The notes under the pieces are model-generated. The model worked only from the letters and a program-made list of their open reading frames with translations. It did no database searches and was not told the origin of the DNA. A program made the position numbers and the translations under genes. This document shows positions 9,157-17,166 of a stretch of DNA of 64,000 nucleotides, piece by piece (position 1 is the stretch's first letter; the number at the start of each line of letters is the position of its first letter). The stretch is from Agrobacterium leguminum (GTDB taxonomy: Bacteria > Pseudomonadota > Alphaproteobacteria > Rhizobiales > Rhizobiaceae), in contig NZ_JADQWB010000005.1 of assembly GCF_015704895.1 (NCBI RefSeq), forward strand, positions 1 to 64,000, given 5' to 3'.

Positions 9157-9774
9157 ATGTTTTCGTCCCGCTCGGTCAACACCGCCCAAATCCTGCGTCC
9201 GGTTGAGGAAGCTCATCTCGACGACGCCGTCCGTGTGTCCTTCACCGGCCGCCTGATGTTGCCCGATCATGAAGAATATGATTGCACCGCGACCGAGATG
9301 ACCGCCGAAAGGGCGCAGTTCACCTGCTCGGGCATTGCCCGCCACGGTGACCGCGTCATCGCCTATCTCCAGCATATCGGCCGGATCGAAGGCACGGTGA
9401 CGTCGCTCACCGCATCGGGCTTCCTCATCGCCATCAACGCGCCGGAGCGCAAGCGGGAAAAACTCGCCGCGCAGCTCGCCTGGATCGCCAAGCGTCAATT
9501 GCTCGGCCTGCCGGAAGACCGCCGCCACGACCGCCTGACGCCGCGCAACGCGAGAGCCCAGCTCGTTCTGGAAGACGGCGTGCTCGTCGCCTGCAGGTTG
9601 ATCGACCTTTCCCTGTCGGGCGCGGCAATCGAGATCGAAAACCGGCCGCCGCTCGGAAGCCGGGTCCAGCTCGGCAAGAACATGAGCGGCAAGATCGTGC
9701 GCCACTTCATGGAAGGCGTCGCCGTCGAATTCGACCGCGTCCAGTCGCCCGACGCACTGATCGAATTTCTTTAA
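9157..9774 (+). CDS. PilZ-domain protein with two PilZ-like modules
   Basis: The 205-residue protein ends in a PilZ domain (about 118-203) with the cyclic-di-GMP-binding RxxxR-type motif RHDRLTPR and the DLSLSGAAIE strand. The first half (about 20-110) resembles a second, degenerate PilZ barrel that lacks the arginine motif. A YcgR-like effector role in motility or surface polysaccharide control is plausible. The start ATG at 9157 has only a weak upstream ribosome site. An AT-rich leader of 183 bp separates it from the PAS gene. Confidence 0.88.
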   Translation: MFSSRSVNTAQILRPVEEAHLDDAVRVSFTGRLMLPDHEEYDCTATEMTAERAQFTCSGIARHGDRVIAYLQHIGRIEGTVTSLTASGFLIAINAPERKREKLAAQLAWIAKRQLLGLPEDRRHDRLTPRNARAQLVLEDGVLVACRLIDLSLSGAAIEIENRPPLGSRVQLGKNMSGKIVRHFMEGVAVEFDRVQSPDALIEFL

Positions 9775-10489
9775 GTAGTTCCACCCGGACACGACAGGTT
9801 TTGCGCCCGTAAGAATGCGTGCAGCATTTTCGGCGCGTTTCGCGCTCGCCCCAATCGCATAATTGCGAAGATTCCCGGACGGCGCCTTGGCAGTCAATGC
9901 TCCGTCTTCGGCCATATCGGGTTCACCAGCCGCTCCTGGCGTCAGGTGCTTTATTCTCACTTCTCGCTACCGAACTCCCATTTTCATACCCTGACGCCTA
10001 TGGCATGCGGCAGACCGACCTGGATCCACCATAGTCGGTAAAAAAGGATGAGCGCGGCGGAACATGTTGCGCCCTTGGCCAGATCATCAACGGCACGAAA
10101 ATCGCTCCGCAAAACTTTTTTCCAGAAAAAATGCAGTTTTTTTGAAGTTTTTTTGTCGCTTTTTCCGGCCTGTTCCAGCCTGAAACAGCCATCCCAAAAC
10201 GGGAAATCCACCTCTTCGCCACGCGCCGCAAGCCGGCCGCGCGCGACCAAGGAAACCGCGTGACGCCGAAAACCGCTATCAATACAGCGGTCTAGATGGC
10301 TACCAAAAGCCTAAAGCCAGGATGCGTAAAATTGTAATAAAATTTGCTTCAAACACGCATAAAAACTAGTTCGAATACAGTTCAAAACAACGGCTAATTT
10401 GCTGAAATTTAAGCTCAAATTGCGCTTCGCAAATTTCCGCCGGGTCAAAATATACCTGCGAATGTCTCCTCACCACGGGGAGACAAGCA
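9775..10489. other. Long gene-free stretch with phased A/T tracts
   Basis: I see no convincing gene in these 715 bases; the short open frames have no ribosome site or family features. From 10111 to 10164 there is a series of A or T runs of 4 to 7 bases spaced about 10-12 bases apart, a pattern known to bend DNA. From about 10320 the sequence becomes AT-rich up to the next gene and probably holds its promoter. A small RNA is possible but not shown. Confidence 0.5.
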
Positions 10490-11098
10490 ATGAACAAGAA
10501 CAACCGTTTCGTTTTCACTCTGATCGCATTCATCGTCAGCGCCTTCGCGCATCAGGCAAGCGCCTCGCCGGCCGCCGTCATGCGCGTCATCGGCAAGGCC
10601 AATCCGCCGATCGGCCACTATGAATTCTGCCAGACCTATCAGAGCGAATGCCAGCCGACCTCGCTGGACAACGGCCCGATGAAGCTGACCGAAGAGCGCT
10701 GGAAGACGATGCTCGACGTCAACTACACCGTCAACACCACCATCACGCCGATGACCGACATGGAAATCTATGGCGTCGAAGAACGCTGGGCCTATCCCAC
10801 CACGGTCGGCGATTGCGAAGACTTCGTGCTCCTGAAGCGCAAGATGCTGATGAACAAGGGCTTCTCCGCCTCCAACCTGTTGATCACCGTGGTTCTGCAG
10901 CCGAATGGCGAAGGCCACGCCGTTCTGACCGTCCGCACCGATCGTGGCGATTTCGTTCTCGACAACATGCGCAACAAGGTCATGAACTGGTCGGAAACCG
11001 AATATACCTACCTGAAGCGTCAGGACACCGCCAATCCCGGCCGCTGGGTGAAAATTCAGGATGGCCGCGCCACCAATGCGGTCGGCGGCATCAACTGA
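10490..11098 (+). CDS. BTLCP-family (LapG-like) periplasmic cysteine protease
   Basis: The 202 residues start with a signal peptide (cleavage near residue 25, after HQASA). The bacterial transglutaminase-like cysteine protease core follows: catalytic C109 in GDCEDF, H143 in EGHAVL and D158 in VLDNM. The family includes LapG, which trims surface adhesins, but many rhizobial members are uncharacterised and no adhesin substrate or LapD-like partner is seen nearby. A strong ribosome site (GGGAG) lies 7 bases before the ATG. The gene stands alone between a long AT-rich leader and a strong terminator. Confidence 0.88.
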   Translation: MNKNNRFVFTLIAFIVSAFAHQASASPAAVMRVIGKANPPIGHYEFCQTYQSECQPTSLDNGPMKLTEERWKTMLDVNYTVNTTITPMTDMEIYGVEERWAYPTTVGDCEDFVLLKRKMLMNKGFSASNLLITVVLQPNGEGHAVLTVRTDRGDFVLDNMRNKVMNWSETEYTYLKRQDTANPGRWVKIQDGRATNAVGGIN

Positions 11099-11125
11099 CC
11101 GCACGACCGGCCCGTCTCCCCAAAT

Positions 11126-11163
11126 GAAAAAGCCGGCTCCGCAAGGGGCCGGCTTTTTCATTT
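11126..11163. terminator. Bidirectional rho-independent terminator
   Basis: The perfect stem AAAAAGCCGG.../...CCGGCTTTTT, with an A run on one side and a T run on the other, lies between the convergent BTLCP gene and the DUF1489 gene, so it can stop transcripts from both. Confidence 0.9.
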
Positions 11164-11179
11164 TCAAATCCGTTAAGCG

Positions 11180-11614
11180 TCAGAGCAGCCCAAGCTCCGC
11201 CAGTTCCCGCCTGAGATCGGAAGGCATATCCTCGCCGCCCGTGCCGCCGCCGAGATCGCGGGGCGCCTCGTCGTCCTTCAGGTAACGCCAGCCCTGAAAC
11301 GGGCGCTTCGGCGCAGGTGAGGTTTCGATAACCTCCGGGCCGAGAATGAGATCGCAGCGGGAAATGCCGTCTTCGCCCTTGAAGGAGCGGATATCGAGAA
11401 GTTTCTGCCGCGCCTGCACCTGCCCCTTGATGACCCAGTAGAGCGAACCGCCCTCGAGCAATTCCTCGACACGTTTCGGGATCATCCGGGTGGTGTGGAC
11501 GCTGTGCGGCTCAAGGCCCGCGGCAATTGCAGTCAGAGCACGATGCGCGACCCAGTCTCTCAAGTCCTGGATTGAATCCGCGCCGACGCAAAGTTTGATG
11601 AGATGTAGAGGCAT
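11180..11614 (-). CDS. DUF1489 family protein
   Basis: The 144-residue protein matches DUF1489, which is restricted largely to alphaproteobacteria: MPLHLIKLCVG at the start, RMIPKRVEELLEGGSLYWVIKG in the middle, and FQGWRYL near the end. Function is unknown. It is soluble and has no metal or catalytic motif that I recognise. It is transcribed toward the bidirectional terminator; the sdaA gene upstream is on the same strand, separated by a strong hairpin. Confidence 0.88.
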   Translation of the reverse strand: MPLHLIKLCVGADSIQDLRDWVAHRALTAIAAGLEPHSVHTTRMIPKRVEELLEGGSLYWVIKGQVQARQKLLDIRSFKGEDGISRCDLILGPEVIETSPAPKRPFQGWRYLKDDEAPRDLGGGTGGEDMPSDLRRELAELGLL

Positions 11615-11639
11615 GGTTCTATCAATGCCTTTTTGCGGC

Positions 11640-11671
11640 GGGCGTCAAGCATGGCAACCATGCCTGACGCC
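11640..11671. terminator. Strong hairpin between sdaA and DUF1489
   Basis: GGCGTCAAGCATGG pairs with CCATGCCTGACGCC around a very short loop, with one mismatch. There is no T run after it on the minus strand, so it may be an attenuating or RNA-stabilising hairpin rather than an efficient terminator of sdaA. Confidence 0.5.
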
Positions 11672-11679
11672 CTGCCCGC

Positions 11680-13083
11680 TCAGCACTCCACAACGTTCAC
11701 GGCAAGGCCGCCGGTGGAGGTTTCCTTGTATTTCTCGCTCATGTCGTTGCCGGTCTGGCGCATGGTCTCGATACAGGCGTCGAGCGGCACGAAATGCTGG
11801 CCGTCGCCCTTCAGCGCCAGCGAGGCCGCCGTCACCGCTTTCACCGCGCCCATGGCATTACGTTCGATGCACGGCACCTGCACAAGCCCGGCAATCGGAT
11901 CGCAGGTCATGCCGAGATGATGCTCGAGCGCGATCTCGGCGGCATTTTCCACCTGTTCCGGCGATCCGCCCATGACCGCGGCAAGGCCCGCCGCCGCCAT
12001 GGCGGAAGCCGAGCCCACTTCGCCCTGACAGCCCACTTCCGCGCCTGAAATCGAGGCATTGTGCTTGATGATGCCGCCAATGGCGGCCGCCGTCAGCAAA
12101 AAGTCGCGCACGTCATCGACGCTCGCATCCTCATGGAAATGCCGGAAATATCTGACGGTGGCAGGAACGACGCCTGCCGCACCGTTGGTCGGCGCGGTCA
12201 CCACGCGGCCGCCGGCGGCATTTTCCTCGTTCACCGCCATGGCGTAGACGCTCAGCCAGTCATTGGCCATGACCGGGTTCAGCCGGTTGCTGCGCCATTC
12301 CGCATTCAGCTTCTCGTAAATGGAGCGGGCGCGGCGGCGCACCTTCAGGCCGCCAGGCATGATGCCGTCCACTTTCAGCCCGCGCTCGATGCAGCCGTTC
12401 ATCGCTTCCCAGATATGGTCGAGACGCTCGTTCAGCTCCTCGCGGGAAACCACCGTCTCCTCGTTGGCGCGCTTCATCTGGGCGATGGTGCGGCCGGAAC
12501 GGGCCGCCATATCCAGCATTTCCCGCGCTGTGGCGAAGGGATAGGGCACGCGCGGACCGTTATCGATGGTCTTGCCGCGCTGCTTGATCGCCTCCAGCTC
12601 CGTATCGGTCACGACGAAACCGCCGCCGACGGAATAATAGATGCGCTTGATGAGCAGCCTGCCCTGATTGTCGAAGGCGGAGAAGGTCATGCCGTTGGCA
12701 TGGCCGGGCAGCGGGTTCTTCTTGTCGAAGACCAGATCTTCGGCCGGGCGGAACACATAGGACGGATGGCCGGGCGGCGTCACGGCGCCGGCCTTTTCCA
12801 CCGTCTCGATGATGGCGTCCATCGCATCGGGATCGACGATATCCGGCCGTTCTCCGGTGAGGCCGAGAATGACGGCACGCCCGGTACCGTGGCCGATGCC
12901 GGTAAAGGCGAGCGAGCCATGCAGGCTGACCTTCAGCTGCGCAACGGCCGCGCCTGCCGGCCGCGGCCACTCATCGCTGAGGATCAGCGCCAGAAAGCGG
13001 TTGGCTGCCGTCATCGGCCCCATCGTATGGGAACTCGAAGGACCGATACCGATCTTGAAGACGTCAAAGACCGAAAGAAACAT
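11680..13083 (-). CDS. sdaA: L-serine ammonia-lyase (single chain)
   Basis: The enzyme deaminates L-serine to pyruvate and ammonia using a [4Fe-4S] cluster. The 467 residues carry the beta domain at the N-terminus ([16 protein letters not shown]) and the alpha domain at the C-terminus. The cluster cysteines are in [23 protein letters not shown] and VQVPCIERN. This is the fused single-polypeptide form typical of proteobacteria. It stands alone on the minus strand and is followed by a strong hairpin. Confidence 0.95.
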   Translation of the reverse strand: MFLSVFDVFKIGIGPSSSHTMGPMTAANRFLALILSDEWPRPAGAAVAQLKVSLHGSLAFTGIGHGTGRAVILGLTGERPDIVDPDAMDAIIETVEKAGAVTPPGHPSYVFRPAEDLVFDKKNPLPGHANGMTFSAFDNQGRLLIKRIYYSVGGGFVVTDTELEAIKQRGKTIDNGPRVPYPFATAREMLDMAARSGRTIAQMKRANEETVVSREELNERLDHIWEAMNGCIERGLKVDGIMPGGLKVRRRARSIYEKLNAEWRSNRLNPVMANDWLSVYAMAVNEENAAGGRVVTAPTNGAAGVVPATVRYFRHFHEDASVDDVRDFLLTAAAIGGIIKHNASISGAEVGCQGEVGSASAMAAAGLAAVMGGSPEQVENAAEIALEHHLGMTCDPIAGLVQVPCIERNAMGAVKAVTAASLALKGDGQHFVPLDACIETMRQTGNDMSEKYKETSTGGLAVNVVEC

Positions 13084-13260
13084 GAAGTTCGCCTTGAATA
13101 AGAATGGATTCCACCACCATCATATCCAAAGCCGAAACGGATCGCCACAAAAGAGCGTCAGCGGTTTGCGCAGCTGCGACATAATCGCTTTCAAACGAAA
13201 ACAGCACGGTTTCCAAAGGAAAACCGCGCCGTTTCAAAACCCGTCATTCAGGAGAGATGC

Positions 13261-13362
13261 TTATGGGCTGCCAAAAATGTACGTCAATGCGAGAAAAGCG
13301 GCAAAGCCTGCAAGTGCGCGCAAGGTGACGCCCCAGCAGGATTTCTGAGCGGTTTCTTCCAT
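13261..13362 (-). CDS. 33-residue single-pass membrane peptide
   Basis: On the minus strand an ATG at 13362 opens 33 codons ending in TAA. The peptide starts MEETAQKSCWG, continues with TLRALAGFAAFLALTYIF (one hydrophobic helix) and ends GSP. A good ribosome site (GGAG) lies 6 bases before the ATG. It is on its own between sdaA and the hypothetical gene at 13740. I do not recognise a family. The combination of a well-placed ribosome site, a short charged N-terminus and one helix makes it a plausible real small protein. Confidence 0.6.
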   Translation of the reverse strand: MEETAQKSCWGVTLRALAGFAAFLALTYIFGSP

Positions 13363-13739
13363 GATTACTCCAGCTATTCACTCTCCGGGGGATCTTCAAG
13401 ACCCGGCCCGTTGAGGCAAGCATTTATTAAAATCCGGCGGCGAAGGCAAATGCAAAAAGCGGCTAAATGAAGGCGTTTTTGACAGGCTGCCATTCGCCCC
13501 GTGCATAGGTATGTGAAAAAACAAGGCGTTAGCGTGAGGCCCGCATAAGCGCCATTTTGGCGATCGCCGCAATTTGGACTAAAGTGTAACTGTTATTTAA
13601 AGCTTATGCACAAACGCCTGTTGAAAACCCCGGCCGCCGGCACGTTACGGTCGAACTTCCCGCGCTGAAATACTGCGCCTTGAAAGGGCGTAACCTGTGC
13701 TTTATCGACGATGGCAACGGCAACGATGCGAGTCACCCC
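13363..13739. other. Gene-free divergent intergenic region
   Basis: These 377 bases lie between the small minus-strand membrane peptide and the plus-strand hypothetical gene. They include moderately AT-rich patches (for example near 13425-13440 and 13575-13605) that could hold divergent promoters. I see no repeat, RNA gene or riboswitch-like fold. Confidence 0.4.
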
Positions 13740-14090
13740 ATGCAGCAGGCATCCTCCTTCCCTGATCGCGAAACGGTCGCATCGAAGCTCACTTCGCTTG
13801 CAAGCGAGGATAAAGCCTGGGTGCTGCTGTTGATGGAAAACGCCCTGCAGGACGAAAACCTGCTGGCAGGCCTCAATCTTTATCTCGACCAGCAGACCAA
13901 TGCCCGCTTCCTCAACAGCCTGAAGCTGGAAACAACCGGCGAATGGCTTGGCGGCAATGCCCCCGCCCGGCTGCAGATCCGCATCACGGAAACCGCAAGG
14001 GCGAGCCAGCACCCGGCCTATCTCGCCTTCCGCAAGGGGCTGACGGCATCGGCCGGTCTCGAAAAAGCCTATCCCAAGGCGCCGATCTGA
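13740..14090 (+). CDS. Hypothetical protein
   Basis: From the ATG at 13740 the protein has 116 residues, starts MQQASSFPDRETVASKL and is rich in leucine and alanine with several helices. It has no signal peptide, membrane segment or recognisable motif. A TTG start at 13680 would add 20 residues (KGRNLCFIDDGNGND...) and cannot be excluded. It ends 9 bp before the convergent phosphodiester glycosidase gene. Codon usage looks like the core genome. Confidence 0.6.
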   Translation: MQQASSFPDRETVASKLTSLASEDKAWVLLLMENALQDENLLAGLNLYLDQQTNARFLNSLKLETTGEWLGGNAPARLQIRITETARASQHPAYLAFRKGLTASAGLEKAYPKAPI

Positions 14091-14099
14091 TCGTTCAGG

Positions 14100-14864
14100 C
14101 TAATCCGGCACCCTGTCGACAACGGCGATGATCGGCCCCATCAGGAACAGCGAGTCCCGCCTTTTCATTGCGGGAATATCGACGCTGGATATGGTGCCGT
14201 CGAGATAGAGCGCATTCGGCGCGTCCAGCACATCCCTGAACAGCGTGGCGAAATCGTAAAAGCGCACGGTATTTTCCGAAATGGCGAAATGCACAATGCC
14301 GTCGCGGGAAACGCCGACGCCGTTACGCCGCTTCAGACTATCGCTATCGGGCAGAAAGCGCGGATGCAGCTTGCCATCGATGACGAGCATCGGCCCGGAT
14401 TGCGTGGCGAAGTCCGGCTGGGGATCCGCTGCCAGATAGGCCTGCGTTTCCAGCACGCCGGCCGCGGCCCCCTTCAGATAAAACACGCCATTTGGCAGAA
14501 GATGAAAATTGCCCCAGCCGCCGCCGGTGCTGATCGGCGAGCGTTCGATGCCATTTTCGATAAAGAGCCCGACGGGGGAATAGTCCGAATGGTACATGCC
14601 GCCGTTCATGGCGAAGACGCTGAACATGTGCTGCCGCCACAGCGCAGACGAGAGAGCGGCGAATGAACCATATCCCTCGCCGGAGACATGATCGCGGTCG
14701 TAAATCCGGATGGTGCTTTTTGCCGGATCGAAACTGCAGACGGTATAACGACCGCCGGCATGGTCCATGATCCTGCAGAAATCTGCCTGCCCGCCGGCCT
14801 GAGCCGAAAACGGCAAAAGCAAAGGCAACAGCAGCTTCGCCAGTCTTTTCATCGATCCGTTCAT
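14100..14864 (-). CDS. Phosphodiester glycosidase family (NAGPA-like) exported protein
   Basis: From the ATG at 14864 the 254 residues begin MNGSMKRLAKLLLPLLLPF, a signal peptide with cleavage likely after FSAQA. The mature part carries the NAGPA-type domain: FAMNGGMYH, SPVGLFIENG and GWGNFHLLPNGVFYL, then LDGTISSVD near the end. Mammalian NAGPA removes N-acetylglucosamine from phosphodiesters; bacterial relatives are largely uncharacterised periplasmic proteins. A start at 14852 would also give a complete signal peptide. The entericidin-like gene lies upstream on the same strand, behind a terminator. Confidence 0.85.
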   Translation of the reverse strand: MNGSMKRLAKLLLPLLLPFSAQAGGQADFCRIMDHAGGRYTVCSFDPAKSTIRIYDRDHVSGEGYGSFAALSSALWRQHMFSVFAMNGGMYHSDYSPVGLFIENGIERSPISTGGGWGNFHLLPNGVFYLKGAAAGVLETQAYLAADPQPDFATQSGPMLVIDGKLHPRFLPDSDSLKRRNGVGVSRDGIVHFAISENTVRFYDFATLFRDVLDAPNALYLDGTISSVDIPAMKRRDSLFLMGPIIAVVDRVPD

Positions 14865-14910
14865 GCCCGCCCCGTGATTCTCGTCGGGGCACATTCGCAG
14901 GAAAATTCGG

Positions 14911-14948
14911 TCAAAGAAAAGGCGTCACCCGTGTTTCAGGGTGACGCC
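14911..14948 (-). terminator. Rho-independent terminator of the entericidin-like gene
   Basis: On the minus strand GGCGTCACCC pairs with GGGTGACGCC around an 8-base loop and is followed by TTTTCTTTG. Confidence 0.85.
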
Positions 14949-14970
14949 GGACCTTTAAGGGGAGATGTCG

Positions 14971-15132
14971 TCAGCGACGGGCGGCGCGGTCCACACTTCG
15001 GCCGGCATCCTGCGTCGCGTCGACGGCGTTCGCCGTGTCCCGGCCCATGCCGCGAATGGTGTTGCCGCAGGAACTCAGGGTGACAACGGTCAACAAAGCC
15101 ACGAAAACGGTCGAAAGAATGCGTGTGATCAT
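14971..15132 (-). CDS. Entericidin-like small lipoprotein
   Basis: A 53-residue minus-strand gene starts at 15132. The N-terminus MITRILSTVF is followed by a hydrophobic stretch and a lipobox ending LSSC (C22), then GNTIRGMGRDTANAVDAT and QDAGRSVDRAARR. This is the entericidin EcnA/EcnB pattern: a lipid-anchored peptide with a short amphipathic helix. E. coli entericidins form a toxin/antidote pair; here only one copy is visible, as is usual in rhizobia, where the role is unclear. It has its own terminator at 14911-14948. Confidence 0.8.
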   Translation of the reverse strand: MITRILSTVFVALLTVVTLSSCGNTIRGMGRDTANAVDATQDAGRSVDRAARR

Positions 15133-15315
15133 GTGAAACTACTCCCCTATGACTTGCCGTCCAAAGGCAAGTACCGATGTGATATGCGTCACAATAACGT
15201 GAGTCCCAAAAATCCGTTCCAGCGGCATTTCAAAAAATCCTGTCGATGAAAATTAACATGGTTTTGAAGTTCACGCGTGAAACTCGGCGTCTGGATCATG
15301 GCTTAGGAAAATCCC

Positions 15316-16101
15316 GTGGGTGATATGACTGACATCAACAATCGGCTTCTGGTGATGACGGCGGGCGGGGTGAACCCCAATGTCATGATCAATGCGCTGG
15401 CGGCCCGATTTCCCGACATCCATGTTTTCATGGAGCAGCCGGAAAGCAAGTCGGTCATTCTCAGGCGGCGCGCGCGACGGCTCGGCTGGATAGTCGCTGC
15501 GGGCCAGATGGCGACGATGATCGCCTCGCGGCTCGGCAAACGCTTCACCGTTAGCAGAAGCGATGCGATCATCGCCGAACACGGCCTTTCTCCCGATCTC
15601 CATCACAGCCTCCCCGTCACCCAATTCGCCTCCCTCAACGATGAGGAATGCCGCAAGGCCGCCAATCTGCTGAAACCGGCGGCGATCTTCACCATTTCCT
15701 GTCGCCTGCTGACACCGACCACGCTTCAAGCCCTGCAATGCCCGGTCATCAATTTCCACGCCGGCATCAACCCCGCCTATCGCGGGCAGATGGGCGGATA
15801 CTGGGCGCTGGTGGAAAAAGACCGCGGCAATTTCGGCGCGACCGTGCATCTGGTCGACAAGGGCGTGGATACCGGCGCCACGCTCTACGAGAAGCGGCTG
15901 AAACCATCCCCTTCCGACACAATTGCCACCTATCCGCTGCTTCTGACCGCCGCTTCGGTGGATATCGCCGTCAGCGCCATCGAGGACGCCCTTTCCGGTA
16001 GCCTTGCGCCGCAGCCGCCCTCACCCGGCAAATCGGTACTGCGCTTCCCGCCGACCATCTGGACATGGCTTTGGAACGGCCTGACGAAGCGGATCTGGTG
16101 A
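15316..16101 (+). CDS. Formyltransferase-family protein
   Basis: The C-terminal half holds the formyltransferase signature: NFHAGINPAYRGQMGGYWAL (HxGxxPxxRG type, around residues 150-172), then GATVHLVDKGVDTGA. This is the fold of methionyl-tRNA formyltransferase, PurN and sugar N-formyltransferases that use formyl-tetrahydrofolate. The first 90 residues are basic and unlike Fmt, so the acceptor is unknown. The GTG at 15316 has AGGAAA upstream; an ATG at 15325 is the alternative. The 261-residue protein lies 90 bp before the MTHFR-like gene, and a shared folate link is an inference. Confidence 0.8.
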   Translation: MGDMTDINNRLLVMTAGGVNPNVMINALAARFPDIHVFMEQPESKSVILRRRARRLGWIVAAGQMATMIASRLGKRFTVSRSDAIIAEHGLSPDLHHSLPVTQFASLNDEECRKAANLLKPAAIFTISCRLLTPTTLQALQCPVINFHAGINPAYRGQMGGYWALVEKDRGNFGATVHLVDKGVDTGATLYEKRLKPSPSDTIATYPLLLTAASVDIAVSAIEDALSGSLAPQPPSPGKSVLRFPPTIWTWLWNGLTKRIW

Positions 16102-16191
16102 AGCCGCGCGTCAGGGTTTAGGGCCGAGCTTCGTCGCAGATGCAAGCCTGTCTTGCCGCAACAGGCACAGACTTCGCCGCAAAACAGGTGC

Positions 16192-17112
16192 ATGATAATA
16201 AAAAGGATCACGCACAAATTGCCCGATATTTCCGCCGCTTCCATCATTCCCGCCTCCATCGAAGCCTCGCCCGCGCAGGTGCTTGGCTCGGCCGACCTTG
16301 CCGGTCTCTTTCCGCAGGGTGTGCGCGTCTATCTCACCGACACTGGAGCCGCCTCGCAGGAAAGGCTCGTCGAAGCCGCGGGACATTTGCGCGACCTCGG
16401 TTACGAGCCGGTGCCGCATCTTGCAGCGCGGCGCATCCCCTCCCGCGCAGCGTTTGAGGAACAGGTAAAACGGCTTGCCGGAGAAGCGGGCGTAACCGAT
16501 GTTCTGGTTGTCGGCGGCGGCGTCGACCGGCCGGCCGGTCCCTTCGCATCCAGCATGGACATACTGTCCACCGGCATTTTCGACCGTTGCGGCATAAGGC
16601 AGATCGCCATCGCTGGCCACCCGGAAGGCAGCCCCGATTTCAACGAGGAGACGGCGATGGCCGCACTCAGGCTGAAACGCGATTTTGCCGAAAGAAGCGA
16701 TGCCGCAATGCGCATCGTCACCCAGTTCGGTTTCGATCCCGCACGTTTCATCGCCTGGGCGGAAGGACTTGCGGCGTCAGGCATCGAGCTTCCGGTGCAT
16801 ATCGGCGTTTCCGGCCCGGCCAAGATCACGACGCTCTTGAAATATGCCGCGCTTTGCGGCGTCGGCAATTCCATCGCCTATCTCAAGAAGAACGCGCTTT
16901 CGCTGACAACGCTTGCCAAGGGCCATTCACCGGAAAGCATCGTCGGACCCATCGAGCGGCACTGGCAGGCCAATCCGCAAGGGCCGATCCGGCAAATTCA
17001 CGTCTTCCCCTTCGGCGGATTGCAGAATTCGGCCGATTGGCTGGTCAAGCGTGGAAGCTGGCAAACCGGCGCGGTGGACCGTTCGGCATCGCCGGATTCG
17101 ATGGCGGGCTAA
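16192..17112 (+). CDS. Methylenetetrahydrofolate reductase-like protein
   Basis: From the ATG at 16192 the protein has 306 residues and follows the MTHFR TIM-barrel pattern. VRVYLTDTG, LRDLGYEPVPHLAARR, DVLVVGGGVDRP and IAGHPEGSP correspond to the conserved strands around the flavin and folate sites. It is divergent from the main MetF, so a catabolic one-carbon role (for example in demethylation of methylamine-type compounds) is possible. It is co-directional with the formyltransferase-like gene and convergent with the LysR gene. An upstream frame to 16153 is open but lacks family-like sequence. Confidence 0.8.
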   Translation: MIIKRITHKLPDISAASIIPASIEASPAQVLGSADLAGLFPQGVRVYLTDTGAASQERLVEAAGHLRDLGYEPVPHLAARRIPSRAAFEEQVKRLAGEAGVTDVLVVGGGVDRPAGPFASSMDILSTGIFDRCGIRQIAIAGHPEGSPDFNEETAMAALRLKRDFAERSDAAMRIVTQFGFDPARFIAWAEGLAASGIELPVHIGVSGPAKITTLLKYAALCGVGNSIAYLKKNALSLTTLAKGHSPESIVGPIERHWQANPQGPIRQIHVFPFGGLQNSADWLVKRGSWQTGAVDRSASPDSMAG

Positions 17113-17166
17113 AAACCGCGATTCTAACGGCGCGACGGGCCACGGCCGCCGCGCACCTCCAAGACC

